The notes beneath the pieces were generated by a model. That model was not told the DNA's origin and did not search any database. It was given only the letters and a program-made list of their open reading frames with translations. From Massilia sp. Root335 (GTDB lineage Bacteria > Pseudomonadota > Gammaproteobacteria > Burkholderiales > Burkholderiaceae_D): a stretch of 64,000 nucleotides of DNA. Each line of letters begins with the position of its first letter. Within the stretch, counting starts at the first letter, position 1. Shown piece after piece: positions 43,701-52,142 of this stretch. A program made the translations under genes and the position numbers. The stretch covers positions 26,979 to 90,978 of the forward strand of contig NZ_LMCY01000006.1 of assembly GCF_001425685.1 (NCBI RefSeq), in the 5' to 3' direction.

Positions 43701-43883
43701 GCGCTGCCCGGCGGCCGGCTTTGTGGCCGAAAGGCCGCTGACCGTGCCGTCATAGGTGGCGACCGGCTTGTCGGCCAGCTGGACGATGTAGGAACGGCGG
43801 ATGTCGCCGTCGGCATAGGCCTGGGTGGCCGCGGCGACGGTCAGCGCGAACAGGACGGCCGAAGTGATGGGACGCAGTTTCAT
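40737..43883 (-). CDS. Secreted S8 (subtilisin-like) serine protease
   Basis: Large exported protease of 1048 residues. Signal peptide cut after A-Y-A-D. Then an I9 inhibitor/propeptide (about 30-120), and the S8 catalytic domain with Asp in I-V-D-G-G-I-W-P near residue 169, His in G-H-G-D-H-T-A-S near 261 and Ser in G-T-S-M-A-S-P-H near 608. A PA domain is inserted between His and Ser (about 400-540). Fn3-like and beta-sandwich domains follow. D-G-G and H-G-D-H differ from the usual D-T-G and H-G-T-H but keep the triad residues. It starts 15 bases after the PEP-CTERM gene, so the two form one operon. Confidence 0.93.
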   Translation of the reverse strand: MKLRPITSAVLFALTVAAATQAYADGDIRRSYIVQLADKPVATYDGTVSGLSATKPAAGQRLNVDASTVQNYITYLETKQADVLATVNKAQVTNEYKVVFNGFSAMLTDAEVRALKKNPGVANISADSILQLDTSYTPTFLGLDKPGGLWDQVGGQDKAGEGIVIGIVDGGIWPEQDSFADHVDENGNPSRAGSKLAYDAPPATWKGICQTGEGFAASDCNNKLIGARYFKQPTQTLHWTEFLSARDSVAGAEGHGGHGDHTASTAGGNAHVTAMTNGLSLGKITGMAPRARIAAYKVCWTDGVTGLNGCATSNSVAAIEQAVKDGVNVINFSIGPNAGGGAFNEPTEVAFLGAAAAGVFVAASAGNSGPATAPVAHISPWLTTVGNSTHNRTYAGDVALGNGVTVTGASGNANTPSAPLILAKDAGLAGVDPASANLNLCFGPADGIAPQLDPAKVTGKILVCDRGSNVLVNKSANGKTAGAVGVIIANTPTSATTILNQAHTVSTVHITSADGQKVKDYYAATPGATAALNNLRGIVDPNIVAPQMNSSSSRGPNVANANIMKPDVTAPGTDILAAVSADLTHAQRDAVAGGEPAPSKDFAFYTGTSMASPHVAGIAALLKQRHPDWSPAMIKSALMTTAYDTFNDGQNGAVPWDSTARTTGTLPWGQGAGHVAPSVASDPGLVYDLGTIDYARFLCGLGITNVFSPGTCSAVGSIQPYNLNLASLTAASVLGIQTLTRTVTNVGTAAATYNASAALPGFTVAVQPATLNLAPGAKGTFTVKLTRTTAPLNTWVYGKLTWSDGTHIVRSPLTARAATIAAPATVSSEATSGTKLVTVGTGFGGAMSVARSGLIPATEFNSTVVTATDTSNSACTGGGATGVNVHTVSIPAGTTAARFALYDSDTSGGGASDLDLVVARGTTVVGSSGGSTANEMVTLNNPAAGDYKVCVVGYAPVGGSATYKLSTWVLSPTATGGNFKAVAPSMVAVGGTASVVVSWSGLATGKRHLGSLTYLAGATPVGTTMVEVDTTDPIPLFQNAGNKQAKVE

Positions 43884-43898
43884 GGTCGGCTCCGGCGA

Positions 43899-44687
43899 TC
43901 AGGCGAGGTTGGACGAGGCGGCCGGCTTGCGGCGGCGCAGGACGAGCGCGCCCATGCCGAGACCCAGCAGCGCCAGGCTGCCCGGCTCCGGGACCGTGGC
44001 CAGCGTGATGTTGTCGATGGCGAACTGGGCCTGGTAGATCGTCGGATCGGACCAGTCCTGCGCGACGGTGCAGCCGCCGATACCGTCGAACAGGCAGGCG
44101 CGGATCGTCAGGCTCATCAGCGCCGCGTTGCCGAAGGCCGTCGGCAGCGTGGCCGTATCGAACAGCGGATTGCCGCTGGCGTCGGTGCCCGCGAAGTCGA
44201 GCGCCGCGTCGACCGAGGTGCCGTTCGCGAGGTTACCGGTGAGCATCAGCTGACCGTAGGAAAAATTCGGCTGGCCGCCGACGGGGGCGACGAAACCGTA
44301 ATCGAGGCTGCGCAGGTTGAACGCGCCGCTGTCGTTCTTCTTGATCGTGACGCCGCCGTCATTGACGCCCAGGTAGAAATGGCTCGTGTTGTTGGTCGGG
44401 CAACCGCCCGTCCAGCAGGTCGTCGGGTCCATGCCGTTGGCGAGCAGGCCGACGGCGCCGCTGCTGCCGCTGGGGCCGTGATTGTCGAGCGCCTTCAGCG
44501 TGTAGCCGGCGTCGGTGAACGTGTCGCCGCCGAGGTAGAAGGCGTCGGGGCTCAGGGATTCGAAGTCGACCACGGTGGCCATGGCCGGTGCCGTCGCCAG
44601 CAGCGCGAACGCCGCGGCAACGCCGAGAACGAGTTGATTCAGCCCGGGTCGGGCATGGGAAACGCAAGAAGTCGGATGGGTTGTCAT
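43899..44687 (-). CDS. PEP-CTERM sorting-domain surface protein
   Basis: Exported protein of 262 residues carrying a C-terminal PEP-CTERM sorting signal: V-P-E-P-G-S-L-A-L-L-G, a hydrophobic helix, then R-R-R-K. It is therefore expected to be processed by an exosortase and delivered to the surface or matrix. An N-terminal signal peptide ends A-M-A-T; the body is a beta-rich domain with N-x-T/S-rich loops and Cys pairs. The ATG at 44687 was preferred over an ATG 22 codons upstream because it places the signal peptide normally. Exosortase genes are not in the window. It is co-transcribed with the S8 protease. Confidence 0.88.
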   Translation of the reverse strand: MTTHPTSCVSHARPGLNQLVLGVAAAFALLATAPAMATVVDFESLSPDAFYLGGDTFTDAGYTLKALDNHGPSGSSGAVGLLANGMDPTTCWTGGCPTNNTSHFYLGVNDGGVTIKKNDSGAFNLRSLDYGFVAPVGGQPNFSYGQLMLTGNLANGTSVDAALDFAGTDASGNPLFDTATLPTAFGNAALMSLTIRACLFDGIGGCTVAQDWSDPTIYQAQFAIDNITLATVPEPGSLALLGLGMGALVLRRRKPAASSNLA

Positions 44688-45011
44688 TGTCTCTCGCCTT
44701 GAAATGGAAGCACCGACGGGTACGGTGCTTTCGTGTTTTTTTACCAACTGCACGATTTTTCACTTTAGCAAGAAAACAATTCCTTTTCGAAAAAAAGCAT
44801 CCGAATTAACTATTGTGTTAAAGATATGAAATTGAACAAAATTTTGCTTTCCCTATGAAACTGGCCATCAATGCGGGAAAAAAATTGTCGTTTTTTAATT
44901 ACAAGTTGTTGCAGATTCAAATATTGATAGACGTGCATCAAAACGCATGCTAGTCATCGGCAAGCGGTTGCTCACAGGCTACAAACCTTCGCTTGCCCGG
45001 AGCGACAGAGT
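44688..45011. other. AT-rich divergent intergenic region, no gene
   Basis: 324 bases with no supportable gene. The region is far more AT-rich than its surroundings and separates the divergent PEP-CTERM and OGT-like genes, so it holds both promoters. One hairpin stands out: AAGCACCG/CGGTGCTT (44708-44730, 7-nt loop), 20 bases upstream of the PEP-CTERM start and followed on the plus strand by a run of seven T's. Confidence 0.6.
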
Positions 45012-47567
45012 ATGATGTCGCTTCCCGAAGCCGACTCGAGAGATCAATCCAGGATGAATGTTCCCGCGCACACCGATGCTTTGTTCCGCCAGGCCGAACG
45101 CGGCGTATTGCCGCTCGGCGAGCTGTTCCAGGGCGCGCAGACGATGGCCGAACTGGGCATGCCGCAGGAAGCCATCCGGTTGTACGAAACGTGGCTCGCG
45201 CACACGACGTCGCCGGCAGCCTATGCGGCCTGCTTCAACCTCGCCGTCGCGCGCGGCAGCGTGGGCGACGAGGCGGGCGCCGAACGCGAATACCTGAAAG
45301 CCATCGCGATCGCCCCCGCCTTCGTCGAGGCGCGCCTGAATCTCGGCACCCTGTACGAACGCATGAACCGCCCGGACGATGCGCTGGCGGCGTGGCAGGC
45401 CATCCTGTCCGACGTGCCGGACGTGGCGACGAAGCCGGCGCTGCACGTGCAGACCTTGAACAACCTGGGGCGCCTGTGCGAGATCCGCAAGCGCCTGACC
45501 GAAGCGCTGGACTACCTCACGCGCAGCCTGGAACTCGATCCGGACCAGTCGAAGGTCATCACGCACTGGGTCCACCTGCGCCAGAAGCTGTGCATCTGGC
45601 CGATCTACGAAGCGTTTGCCGGCGTCACGGTGGAAGAACAGCGCCGCCACACGTCGGCCCTCGCGACGCTGGGCGCGTCGTCCGACCCGGCCGAGCAGCT
45701 GGCCGCGTCGCGCCACTTCGTCGAGCGCAAGGTGCAGGTGGCGCCCGAACGGCTCGCGCCGGCGGAAGGCTACGCCCACAAGCGCATCCGCATCGGCTAC
45801 CTGTCGTCCGACCTGTGCTCGCACGCGGTGTCGATCCTGACGGCCGAGCTGTACGAGCTGCACGACCGAGCGCGCGTGGAGGTCTACGCGTTCTCCTGGA
45901 GCCGCGAGGACAACTCGCCGCTGCGCGCGCGCGTCGTCGGCGCGATGGACCACTACGTCCGCATCGACCGCATGACGGACGAGGAGGCGGCGCGCTGCAT
46001 CCGCGCGCACGAGATCGACGTGCTCGTCGACCTGCACGGCCTCACGCTGGGCGCGCGCGCCGACATCCTCGGCTGGCGTCCCGCGCCCGTGCAGCTGACG
46101 TGGCTGGGGTTTCCCGGCCCGACCGGCATCCCCGACATCGACTACGTGGTGGCCGACGACTTCGTGCTGCCTTTCGCACTGGAGCCGTATTTCACGGAAC
46201 AGCCGCTGCGCATGCCGCACACGTTCCAGATCAACGACCGCCGCCGCGCGATCGGCCCCACGCCCACGCGCGCGGCGAGCGGCCTGCCGGACGACAAATT
46301 CGTGTTCTGCGCATTTAACAGCACCTTCAAGATCACGCCCGAGGTGTTCGACGTCTGGATGCGCATCCTGGCGCAGGTGCCGGACGGCGTCCTGTGGATC
46401 GTGGCCGACAACGACGCCACGCGCGCCAACCTGGTCCGCGAAGCCGAAGCGCGCGGCGTGGACGGGTCGCGCCTGCTGTTCGCGCAGCGCGTGGCGCCCG
46501 CGGACTACCTGGCCAGGTTCCGCGTGGCCGACCTGTTCCTCGACACCAATCCGTTCAACGGCGGCACCACCGCCAGCGACGCCCTGTGGGCCGGCCTGCC
46601 CGTGCTGACCTGCGCCGGCCGGACCTTCTGCTCGCGCATGGCCGGCAGCCTGCTGAACGCGGTCGGCCTGCCCGAACTGGTGACGCACGACCTGCGCGAC
46701 TACGAAGCGCTGGCCGTGGCCCTGGCCCACGACCGCACGCGCCTGGCCGGCCTGCGCGCGCGCCTGGGCGCGGAGCGCGATACCAGCGCGCTGTTCGACA
46801 CGCCGCGCTTCGTGCGCGACTTCGAGGACAAGCTGGAGACCGTGGTCAAGCGTCCCGCGGGCGTCATGCCCGCCGACGACGCGCATGCCCGCCAGGCGCA
46901 TGCCGTGCCCGAGCCGGCGCCCGGCGACTTGAGCCTGCAGCAAAGCACCATGCTCGCGTTGATGCGGCCCGGCATGCACAGCGTCGCCGAAGTGGGCGGC
47001 GCGACGCTCGCCCAGGCGTGGCGCGCACGCACGCCGAACTCGCACTTCATCGAGATCGGCCCGGCGCCCCTGGCCGGCACGGCGGCCGGCTGGAGCACGG
47101 CCAGGATCACGCGCGACCCGGAGCAGCTCGACGACGGCGACTGGCAGCAGCTGGCGAGCGCCCAATGCTGGCTGTTCCCCGAAACGCTTGAACGGCTGCG
47201 CGACCCGTGGGCATTCCTGCGACGCCTGCGCCGCCAGGCGCTGGGCCAGGTCGAGCTGGTCGCCTGCGTCAACAACGCCCAGCACTGGGTCATGCAATTG
47301 CTGCTCGCGTCGGGCAACCTGAACCAGCGCGACGACGTCCTGCACGACCGCCGCCACCTGCACCTGTTCACCCGCACATCGCTGGCCGCGCTCCTGCAGG
47401 AATGCGGGTTCGTGATCATCGACATGACGACCGTGACCGCGCAGCAGCCGCCGCCGGCCGTGGTGGCCGCGATCCGCCAGCTGGCCGAAGCCGGCGGCGC
47501 CGATCCTTTGCTGGCCGAGCAGGACGCCCTGCCCTATCAATACCTGGTGCGCGCGCTCGCCGCATGA
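45012..47567 (+). CDS. GT41 O-GlcNAc-transferase-like protein with C-terminal methyltransferase-like domain
   Basis: Predicted cytosolic protein glycosyltransferase (851 residues). TPR repeats occupy about 40-200. The OGT/SPINDLY catalytic region (about 255-615) shows R-I-G-Y-L-S-S-D-L-C-S-H, V-L-V-D-L-H-G-L-T, P-V-Q-L-T-W-L-G-F-P-G-P-T-G, F-C-A-F-N-S-T-F-K-I-T, and D-T-N-P-F-N-G-G-T-T-A-S-D. A tail of about 230 residues (S-V-A-E-V-G-G-A-T-L-A) resembles a degenerate SAM-methyltransferase fold lacking the Gly-rich motif I. In-frame ATGs at 45015 and 45054 exist; GGAG favours the first. It faces the CDP-sugar operon tail to tail. Confidence 0.87.
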   Translation: MMSLPEADSRDQSRMNVPAHTDALFRQAERGVLPLGELFQGAQTMAELGMPQEAIRLYETWLAHTTSPAAYAACFNLAVARGSVGDEAGAEREYLKAIAIAPAFVEARLNLGTLYERMNRPDDALAAWQAILSDVPDVATKPALHVQTLNNLGRLCEIRKRLTEALDYLTRSLELDPDQSKVITHWVHLRQKLCIWPIYEAFAGVTVEEQRRHTSALATLGASSDPAEQLAASRHFVERKVQVAPERLAPAEGYAHKRIRIGYLSSDLCSHAVSILTAELYELHDRARVEVYAFSWSREDNSPLRARVVGAMDHYVRIDRMTDEEAARCIRAHEIDVLVDLHGLTLGARADILGWRPAPVQLTWLGFPGPTGIPDIDYVVADDFVLPFALEPYFTEQPLRMPHTFQINDRRRAIGPTPTRAASGLPDDKFVFCAFNSTFKITPEVFDVWMRILAQVPDGVLWIVADNDATRANLVREAEARGVDGSRLLFAQRVAPADYLARFRVADLFLDTNPFNGGTTASDALWAGLPVLTCAGRTFCSRMAGSLLNAVGLPELVTHDLRDYEALAVALAHDRTRLAGLRARLGAERDTSALFDTPRFVRDFEDKLETVVKRPAGVMPADDAHARQAHAVPEPAPGDLSLQQSTMLALMRPGMHSVAEVGGATLAQAWRARTPNSHFIEIGPAPLAGTAAGWSTARITRDPEQLDDGDWQQLASAQCWLFPETLERLRDPWAFLRRLRRQALGQVELVACVNNAQHWVMQLLLASGNLNQRDDVLHDRRHLHLFTRTSLAALLQECGFVIIDMTTVTAQQPPPAVVAAIRQLAEAGGADPLLAEQDALPYQYLVRALAA

Positions 47568-47570
47568 AGC

Positions 47571-47591
47571 AAACGGGCCGTTGGCCCGTTT
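47571..47591. terminator. Bidirectional terminator between the OGT-like gene and the sugar operon
   Basis: A 9-bp stem, AAACGGGCC/GGCCCGTTT, has a 3-nt loop. It is four bases after the OGT-like stop codon and 23 bases past the FkbM stop on the other strand. Confidence 0.82.
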
Positions 47592-47613
47592 GTCGATCGC
47601 GCGATCAGTTTGA

Positions 47614-48438
47614 TCAGTACTGGAAGATCACCGTCTTGTCCATCTCCGGCGTCACCCTGGAGAAGATGGCATTCGGGCCGTTGCTGGCTTTCAGCTGGGC
47701 GAACGAAATCGGCGAGTTGATGCCGGTCGCGAATTCCCACAGCTTCAGCGCCTGGAGCTTGTCACCCACTTCGTGCGGCCGCTTCGAGAAGAACGCATTC
47801 ACCTCGACCACTTCGTACTCGAACGCGCCCTGGTGCTTCAGGTCGCGCAGGATGAAGCCGTGCTTCTCGAGCAGCGCCTTGACCTCGATGAAAGTCTTCT
47901 GGTTCTTGTAGATCTGCTTGAACTGGCACTCGACCTCGATGCCCAGCACGTGCTCCAGCACGTCGCCGCAGCCTTCCAGCACTTCGTAGTCGTAGCCCTG
48001 CGCGTCGCACTTGATGAAGTGCGGCGCCGGCATGCGGCCGGACTTGACCAGCGTCTCGATCGGCGTCACGTGCACCGACAGGTGGCTGTTGATGCCGAAG
48101 CAGGTGGAGATCGGATATTCGTTCAACACCTCGAAGTTCGGCTCCAGGATCGAGCTGCAGGCGGTCGAGACCGTCATGTGCAGCGGCACGTCCGCGTCGA
48201 CGTTGCCGACGGCATCGGTGAGGAACGTACCTTGCGGGAACATCCGCCTGAGGTTCTCGCACTCGTCTTCCTGCGGCTCGATGCCGACATAGTGGATGAG
48301 ATTGTGCTTCGCCAGGTATTGGAAGCTGGCCTGCTGGGGGCCGCCCATGGCGCCGATGTCCAGGAACACGGCCTTTTCCGGCAGGCCGGATGCCAGCGCC
48401 TGGCAGGCGGCGTTCAGAATTTGTTTTTCTTCGTTCAC
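47614..48438 (-). CDS. FkbM-family methyltransferase
   Basis: Predicted SAM-dependent O-methyltransferase of the FkbM family, 274 residues, last gene of the operon. Motif I is F-L-D-I-G-A-M-G-G near residue 27, V-G-I-E-P follows near 52, and the family's late motif I-K-C-D-A-Q-G-Y-D-Y-E-V-L-E is near 145. It starts at GTG with AGAGGTG upstream, 12 bases after the preceding fusion gene. FkbM enzymes often methylate sugars of glycans or natural products; here a role in capping the operon's glycan is likely (inference). Confidence 0.9.
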   Translation of the reverse strand: MNEEKQILNAACQALASGLPEKAVFLDIGAMGGPQQASFQYLAKHNLIHYVGIEPQEDECENLRRMFPQGTFLTDAVGNVDADVPLHMTVSTACSSILEPNFEVLNEYPISTCFGINSHLSVHVTPIETLVKSGRMPAPHFIKCDAQGYDYEVLEGCGDVLEHVLGIEVECQFKQIYKNQKTFIEVKALLEKHGFILRDLKHQGAFEYEVVEVNAFFSKRPHEVGDKLQALKLWEFATGINSPISFAQLKASNGPNAIFSRVTPEMDKTVIFQY

Positions 48439-48450
48439 TCGAGCACCTCT

Positions 48451-51216
48451 TCAGTTGGTTTTCAATGGAGTCTTGGAAAAGGCAATCATACGGCCGCTGT
48501 TGCGTGCCGCATAGCCGCGTGTGCGCAGGTGCGTCACCAGCAGTTGGAACTTGCCGCCGAACCAGATGTCTTCGATTCCGTCCAGCACCACCACCGCCTC
48601 GGCGGACAGCTGCGGCTCGATGGCGGCAAAGGCGTCCAGCGCGGCCTGCCGGCAGCGGGCGCGGTCGTCGGCATCGCCGCGGTAGTCGGCGGCATTGCAG
48701 ACCAGCAGGTCGATCGATGCCGGCACCGGCTCGCCGGGCGCGGCCACCGTCACGTTGCGGCCGAGCAGGCGGGTGCGCAGGCCATGGGCCGCGTCGCGGC
48801 GCAGCAGCGCCTCCGGCTCGACCGTCACCAGGCTGCCGCCATAGCTGTGCACATACCAGGCCAGCAGTTCGGTCGAACCGTTGGCCGGATCGGTGCCCAG
48901 TTCGACGCAGACGGCATCATGGTCGAGCGCGATCAGGTGCTGCACCAGCGGCGCGAACACCGGTCGCTGCAGGGCCGGACGCCGGCGCGGCGCCACCACG
49001 TTAAACGCCGGCACGAACATGCGGTTGTAGTCCGCGCGCGGCATGACCGCGTTCTGGCGATAGTGGAAGCCCGCATTCGTCTGCTTGTTCCAGTCGCTCA
49101 GGCGCGCCGCGGCACGCAGCGACTTTTGCACGATGTGGTCGTGCGACAGCATGCGGTAATGCAGGTTCCTGAATACGAAGCCTTCGCTGCGCTTGACCGG
49201 ACCGGTCGGCGCGCAGGTGTGGCAGCCCAGCAGGTAGTTGATCTCGATCTTCGGATCGAAGATCAGGTTCTTGTTGTAGTACTGCGGATTCGGCGTGCCG
49301 GTCTGGATGCGCTCCCAGACATAACGGCCCGGGACGTGCCGCGGGTGCTCCTTGGACAGCATCTCGAACCCTTCCACCATCGGCAAGGTCACGCCGTCGC
49401 GCTTGAACTCGGCGAGCTTGGCGCGCAGTTGCGGGTGGTACACGAATTCGTCGACGTCGCACACGACCATCCAGTCGCAATCGTCGCGGTATTTCTTCCA
49501 TTCCTCGTTGCGGATCGCCATCAGTTCGCGGTCGTCCAGCTTTTCGCTGACCTTGACGACCAGTTCCACCTCCGGATAACGGGCGGCGATCTCCGCGGTG
49601 CCGTCGGTGCTGCCGCCGTCGTGCAGGACCACTTTCTTCGCACCGAGGAAGTTGATGTAGTGGTCCAGGAAGAACGGCAGGATCGCCGCCTCGTTGAAGC
49701 AGACCGCGACCACGTAGATCACCGCGCCGTCGTGCGAATCGTGCGCGCCGGCCTCCGGTGCGTCGACCGCGGCACGCAGCGCGTCCAGTTCCGCGCGCAG
49801 GGCCGGCTGGTCCGGCTGGAACGCGACACCCAGCGCCAGGTAGCGCAGCAGTTCGGCGTCCATGTGCCGGCGGCGCGCCGCGTCGATCAGGTGCGCCAGC
49901 GCCTGCAGGGCCAGCGGCGACGCGTCGGCGCCCGGGGCCGGCAGCAGCGCCTCCCATTCGTTCACGGCATCGTCCAGGCGTCCGCTCTGCTCCAGCAGCA
50001 CGCCGAGGGCGTAACGGGCTTCCGCCATGTCGGCGAGCTGCAGCGCCGCGCGGTACTGCGCTTCGGCCGCCGTCGCCTCGCCGCTGTTGTGATACAGCGT
50101 GCCGAGGTTGTAATGGCCGGCGACCGCGTCACCGTGCGGGCCGGATGCGAGCCAGTTGACGTAGAGCGCGATGCGGTCGGCGTCGTTCCAGGCGTCGCGC
50201 TGCGCATCGACCTCCTGCATGACGCGCACGACGCTCCATCCGGCCAGCGTGTCGGACGGGATCGCCGCCGCGCCGGACGTGCCCAGCAGCAGGCCGACGG
50301 CCTGACGCACGACGGCCTGGATCTTTTCCAGGTCGTAGGCGCGCTCGACGTCCTCGTGCACCGAGGTCAGGTAGACGAGCAGCGTCGTCAGCTTGCCGAT
50401 CAACAGGTCGCGGGCGCTGCCGATCCGGCCGATGAACTTGCCGTGCACGATGGCGTCGCACAGCAGTTGCAGCCATTCGACATTGGCCTGGATGCGGATC
50501 ACGTTGCCGCGCTGCTGGTCCTGGCCGCCGTGGATGCGGAAATAGCTGAGCGCCTCGGGCAGGTAGATGCAGTCGCTGGACGACAGCACTTGCAGCCACG
50601 TCGCCACATCCGACAGCGTCACATACTGCCGGTCGAGGAAGATGCCGAAGCGCGCGCCGATGACGCTGCGGCGGAAGATGGCGGTGGTCGGCTCGCCGAC
50701 CAGGTTGTTGCCGTTGGTGAGCATCATGACGCCCAGCGAGTCGCCGCCGATCAGCGTGTCGGTCTCGAACAGGCGCTCGGTGCCGGGCAGTTGCGCGATC
50801 GGCTGGCCCGCGGCATCGATCAGCTGGCGGAACGACGTCACCAGGCCGACGGCCGGATTGCCCAGCATCGCGCCCATCATCCGCTCGATCTTGGTCGGAT
50901 GGAACAGGTCGTCGTCCATCAGGTAGCTGAGGAACTCGCCCTGCGCCGCCTGGAAGCAATTGTTGAAATTGTCCATCGGGCTGAGGCCCGGCGCGCGCAG
51001 GTAATGGATATTCGGATGGGCGGCCACGTAGGGCGCGAAGCGCTCCCGGGTGCGCTCGTCGTCGCTGTTGTCGCTGACGACGATTTCCACGTTGCCCCAG
51101 GTCTGGGCGAGCGCGCTGCGCAGCGCCTCTTCGCCATAGTCGGGACGGTTGTGGGTCGGGATCAGGATCGACACCAGCGGCGTCGCGCCGGCCGACGGGG
51201 GAGTTGCGTTCGCCAT
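48451..51216 (-). CDS. GT2-TPR-GT2-methyltransferase-like fusion protein
   Basis: A 921-residue multidomain glycan enzyme. Domain 1 is a GT-A family 2 transferase (about 13-230: S-I-L-I-P-T-H-N-R-P, metal site L-M-D-D-D). A helical linker with TPR-like repeats follows (about 365-460: H-Y-N-L-G-T-L-Y-H-N-S-G-E). Domain 3 is a second GT2-type enzyme (about 500-740: L-H-D-G-G-S-T-D-G-T, V-C-D-V-D-E-F). The last ~170 residues look like a class I methyltransferase (V-C-V-E-L-G-T-D, V-T-V-E-P). Its ATG overlaps the upstream TAA by one base. It probably transfers two sugars sequentially; donors and acceptor unknown. Confidence 0.85.
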   Translation of the reverse strand: MANATPPSAGATPLVSILIPTHNRPDYGEEALRSALAQTWGNVEIVVSDNSDDERTRERFAPYVAAHPNIHYLRAPGLSPMDNFNNCFQAAQGEFLSYLMDDDLFHPTKIERMMGAMLGNPAVGLVTSFRQLIDAAGQPIAQLPGTERLFETDTLIGGDSLGVMMLTNGNNLVGEPTTAIFRRSVIGARFGIFLDRQYVTLSDVATWLQVLSSSDCIYLPEALSYFRIHGGQDQQRGNVIRIQANVEWLQLLCDAIVHGKFIGRIGSARDLLIGKLTTLLVYLTSVHEDVERAYDLEKIQAVVRQAVGLLLGTSGAAAIPSDTLAGWSVVRVMQEVDAQRDAWNDADRIALYVNWLASGPHGDAVAGHYNLGTLYHNSGEATAAEAQYRAALQLADMAEARYALGVLLEQSGRLDDAVNEWEALLPAPGADASPLALQALAHLIDAARRRHMDAELLRYLALGVAFQPDQPALRAELDALRAAVDAPEAGAHDSHDGAVIYVVAVCFNEAAILPFFLDHYINFLGAKKVVLHDGGSTDGTAEIAARYPEVELVVKVSEKLDDRELMAIRNEEWKKYRDDCDWMVVCDVDEFVYHPQLRAKLAEFKRDGVTLPMVEGFEMLSKEHPRHVPGRYVWERIQTGTPNPQYYNKNLIFDPKIEINYLLGCHTCAPTGPVKRSEGFVFRNLHYRMLSHDHIVQKSLRAAARLSDWNKQTNAGFHYRQNAVMPRADYNRMFVPAFNVVAPRRRPALQRPVFAPLVQHLIALDHDAVCVELGTDPANGSTELLAWYVHSYGGSLVTVEPEALLRRDAAHGLRTRLLGRNVTVAAPGEPVPASIDLLVCNAADYRGDADDRARCRQAALDAFAAIEPQLSAEAVVVLDGIEDIWFGGKFQLLVTHLRTRGYAARNSGRMIAFSKTPLKTN

Positions 51217-52142
51217 TATCGTCCTTCCGATGCGGATTGCAGCACCTGGGCGCGCAGCGCGTCCGGGTCGATGCCGTGTTCGCGGCGCAGGTAATCCCAG
51301 CTGCCGTTGAAACGGGAAAAGCGGTCGTCGATGCCGAGGCGCAGCACCCGGGCGCGCGGACCGCGCATGGCCGCCACGATTTCCGCCACGGCGCCGCCCA
51401 GGCCGCCCAGGCGGTTATGCTCTTCCAGCACCACCACCTGGTCGAACTCGCGCGCCAGCGCTTCGACCTGGCCGGCATTCAGGGGCTTGATCGACGGCGC
51501 GCTCCACACCGGGTTATCCTCGAGCGATTCGGCCAGGTCCACGGCGCTGCGCACCATCGAGCCGGTGGCGATGAAGGCGGTGCCGCGGGTGCCGCCGCCG
51601 GCCCGCGCCGGCAGCAGGTCGCCGAGCGGGGCCGCGCACGGCGCAGCATGGACGGTGCCCACGTCGGACTTGCCCATGCGGATGTACACCGGCCCCTCGA
51701 AGCGCAGCGCGTGCGCCATCGCGTAACGCATCTCGTGCACGTCGCACGGCGACAGGATGTCGATGTTCGGCACGGCGCGCAACGCAGCGATGTCTTCCGC
51801 CGACTGGTGGCTGCTGCCGAGCGAGCTGTACACCAGGCCGGCGCCGTCGCCGATGAACACGACCGGCAATTCCTCGTAGCAGACGTCGAGCTTGATCTGT
51901 TCCAGCGTGCGGATCGGCACAAAGCAGGCCAGCCCGTAGACGATCGGCTTGAAGCCGGCCTTCGCCAGGCCGGCGGCCACGCCGACCATGTTCTGCTCGG
52001 CCACGCCGCAGTTCACGAACTGGTCCGGGCAAGCGCGCCGGAATTCGTCGAACAGCGCGTAGCCGTGGTCGCCGGTCAGCAGCAGGACCCTGGGATCGGC
52101 CTTCGCCGCGGCGACGATGGCGTCGGAAAATGCATTCCTCAT
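51216..52142 (-). CDS. Split transketolase, C-terminal subunit
   Basis: Second half of a two-subunit ThDP-dependent transketolase (308 residues). It contains the pyrimidine-binding domain (L-T-G-D-H-G-Y-A-L-F, G-V-A-E-Q-N-M-V-G-V-A-A-G-L with the ThDP-activating Glu, A-C-F-V-P-I-R-T) and the C-terminal transketolase domain (V-V-V-L-E-E-H-N near residue 235). The ATG overlaps the N-subunit stop in ATGA, so the halves are made together. Sitting inside a CDP-sugar operon it is unlikely to be the housekeeping pentose-phosphate enzyme; two-carbon transfer onto a keto sugar is the likely task (inference). Confidence 0.9.
   Translation of the reverse strand: MRNAFSDAIVAAAKADPRVLLLTGDHGYALFDEFRRACPDQFVNCGVAEQNMVGVAAGLAKAGFKPIVYGLACFVPIRTLEQIKLDVCYEELPVVFIGDGAGLVYSSLGSSHQSAEDIAALRAVPNIDILSPCDVHEMRYAMAHALRFEGPVYIRMGKSDVGTVHAAPCAAPLGDLLPARAGGGTRGTAFIATGSMVRSAVDLAESLEDNPVWSAPSIKPLNAGQVEALAREFDQVVVLEEHNRLGGLGGAVAEIVAAMRGPRARVLRLGIDDRFSRFNGSWDYLRREHGIDPDALRAQVLQSASEGR

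Noticed and set aside
41226..44702. Plus-strand open frame of 1158 codons spanning two minus-strand genes
   Set aside because: It runs across both the S8 protease and the PEP-CTERM genes, whose motifs are unmistakable, and has no recognisable domain.
47773..51294. Plus-strand open frame of 1173 codons
   Set aside because: Antisense to the FkbM and GT2-fusion genes, with His/Arg-rich product and no ribosome site or motif.
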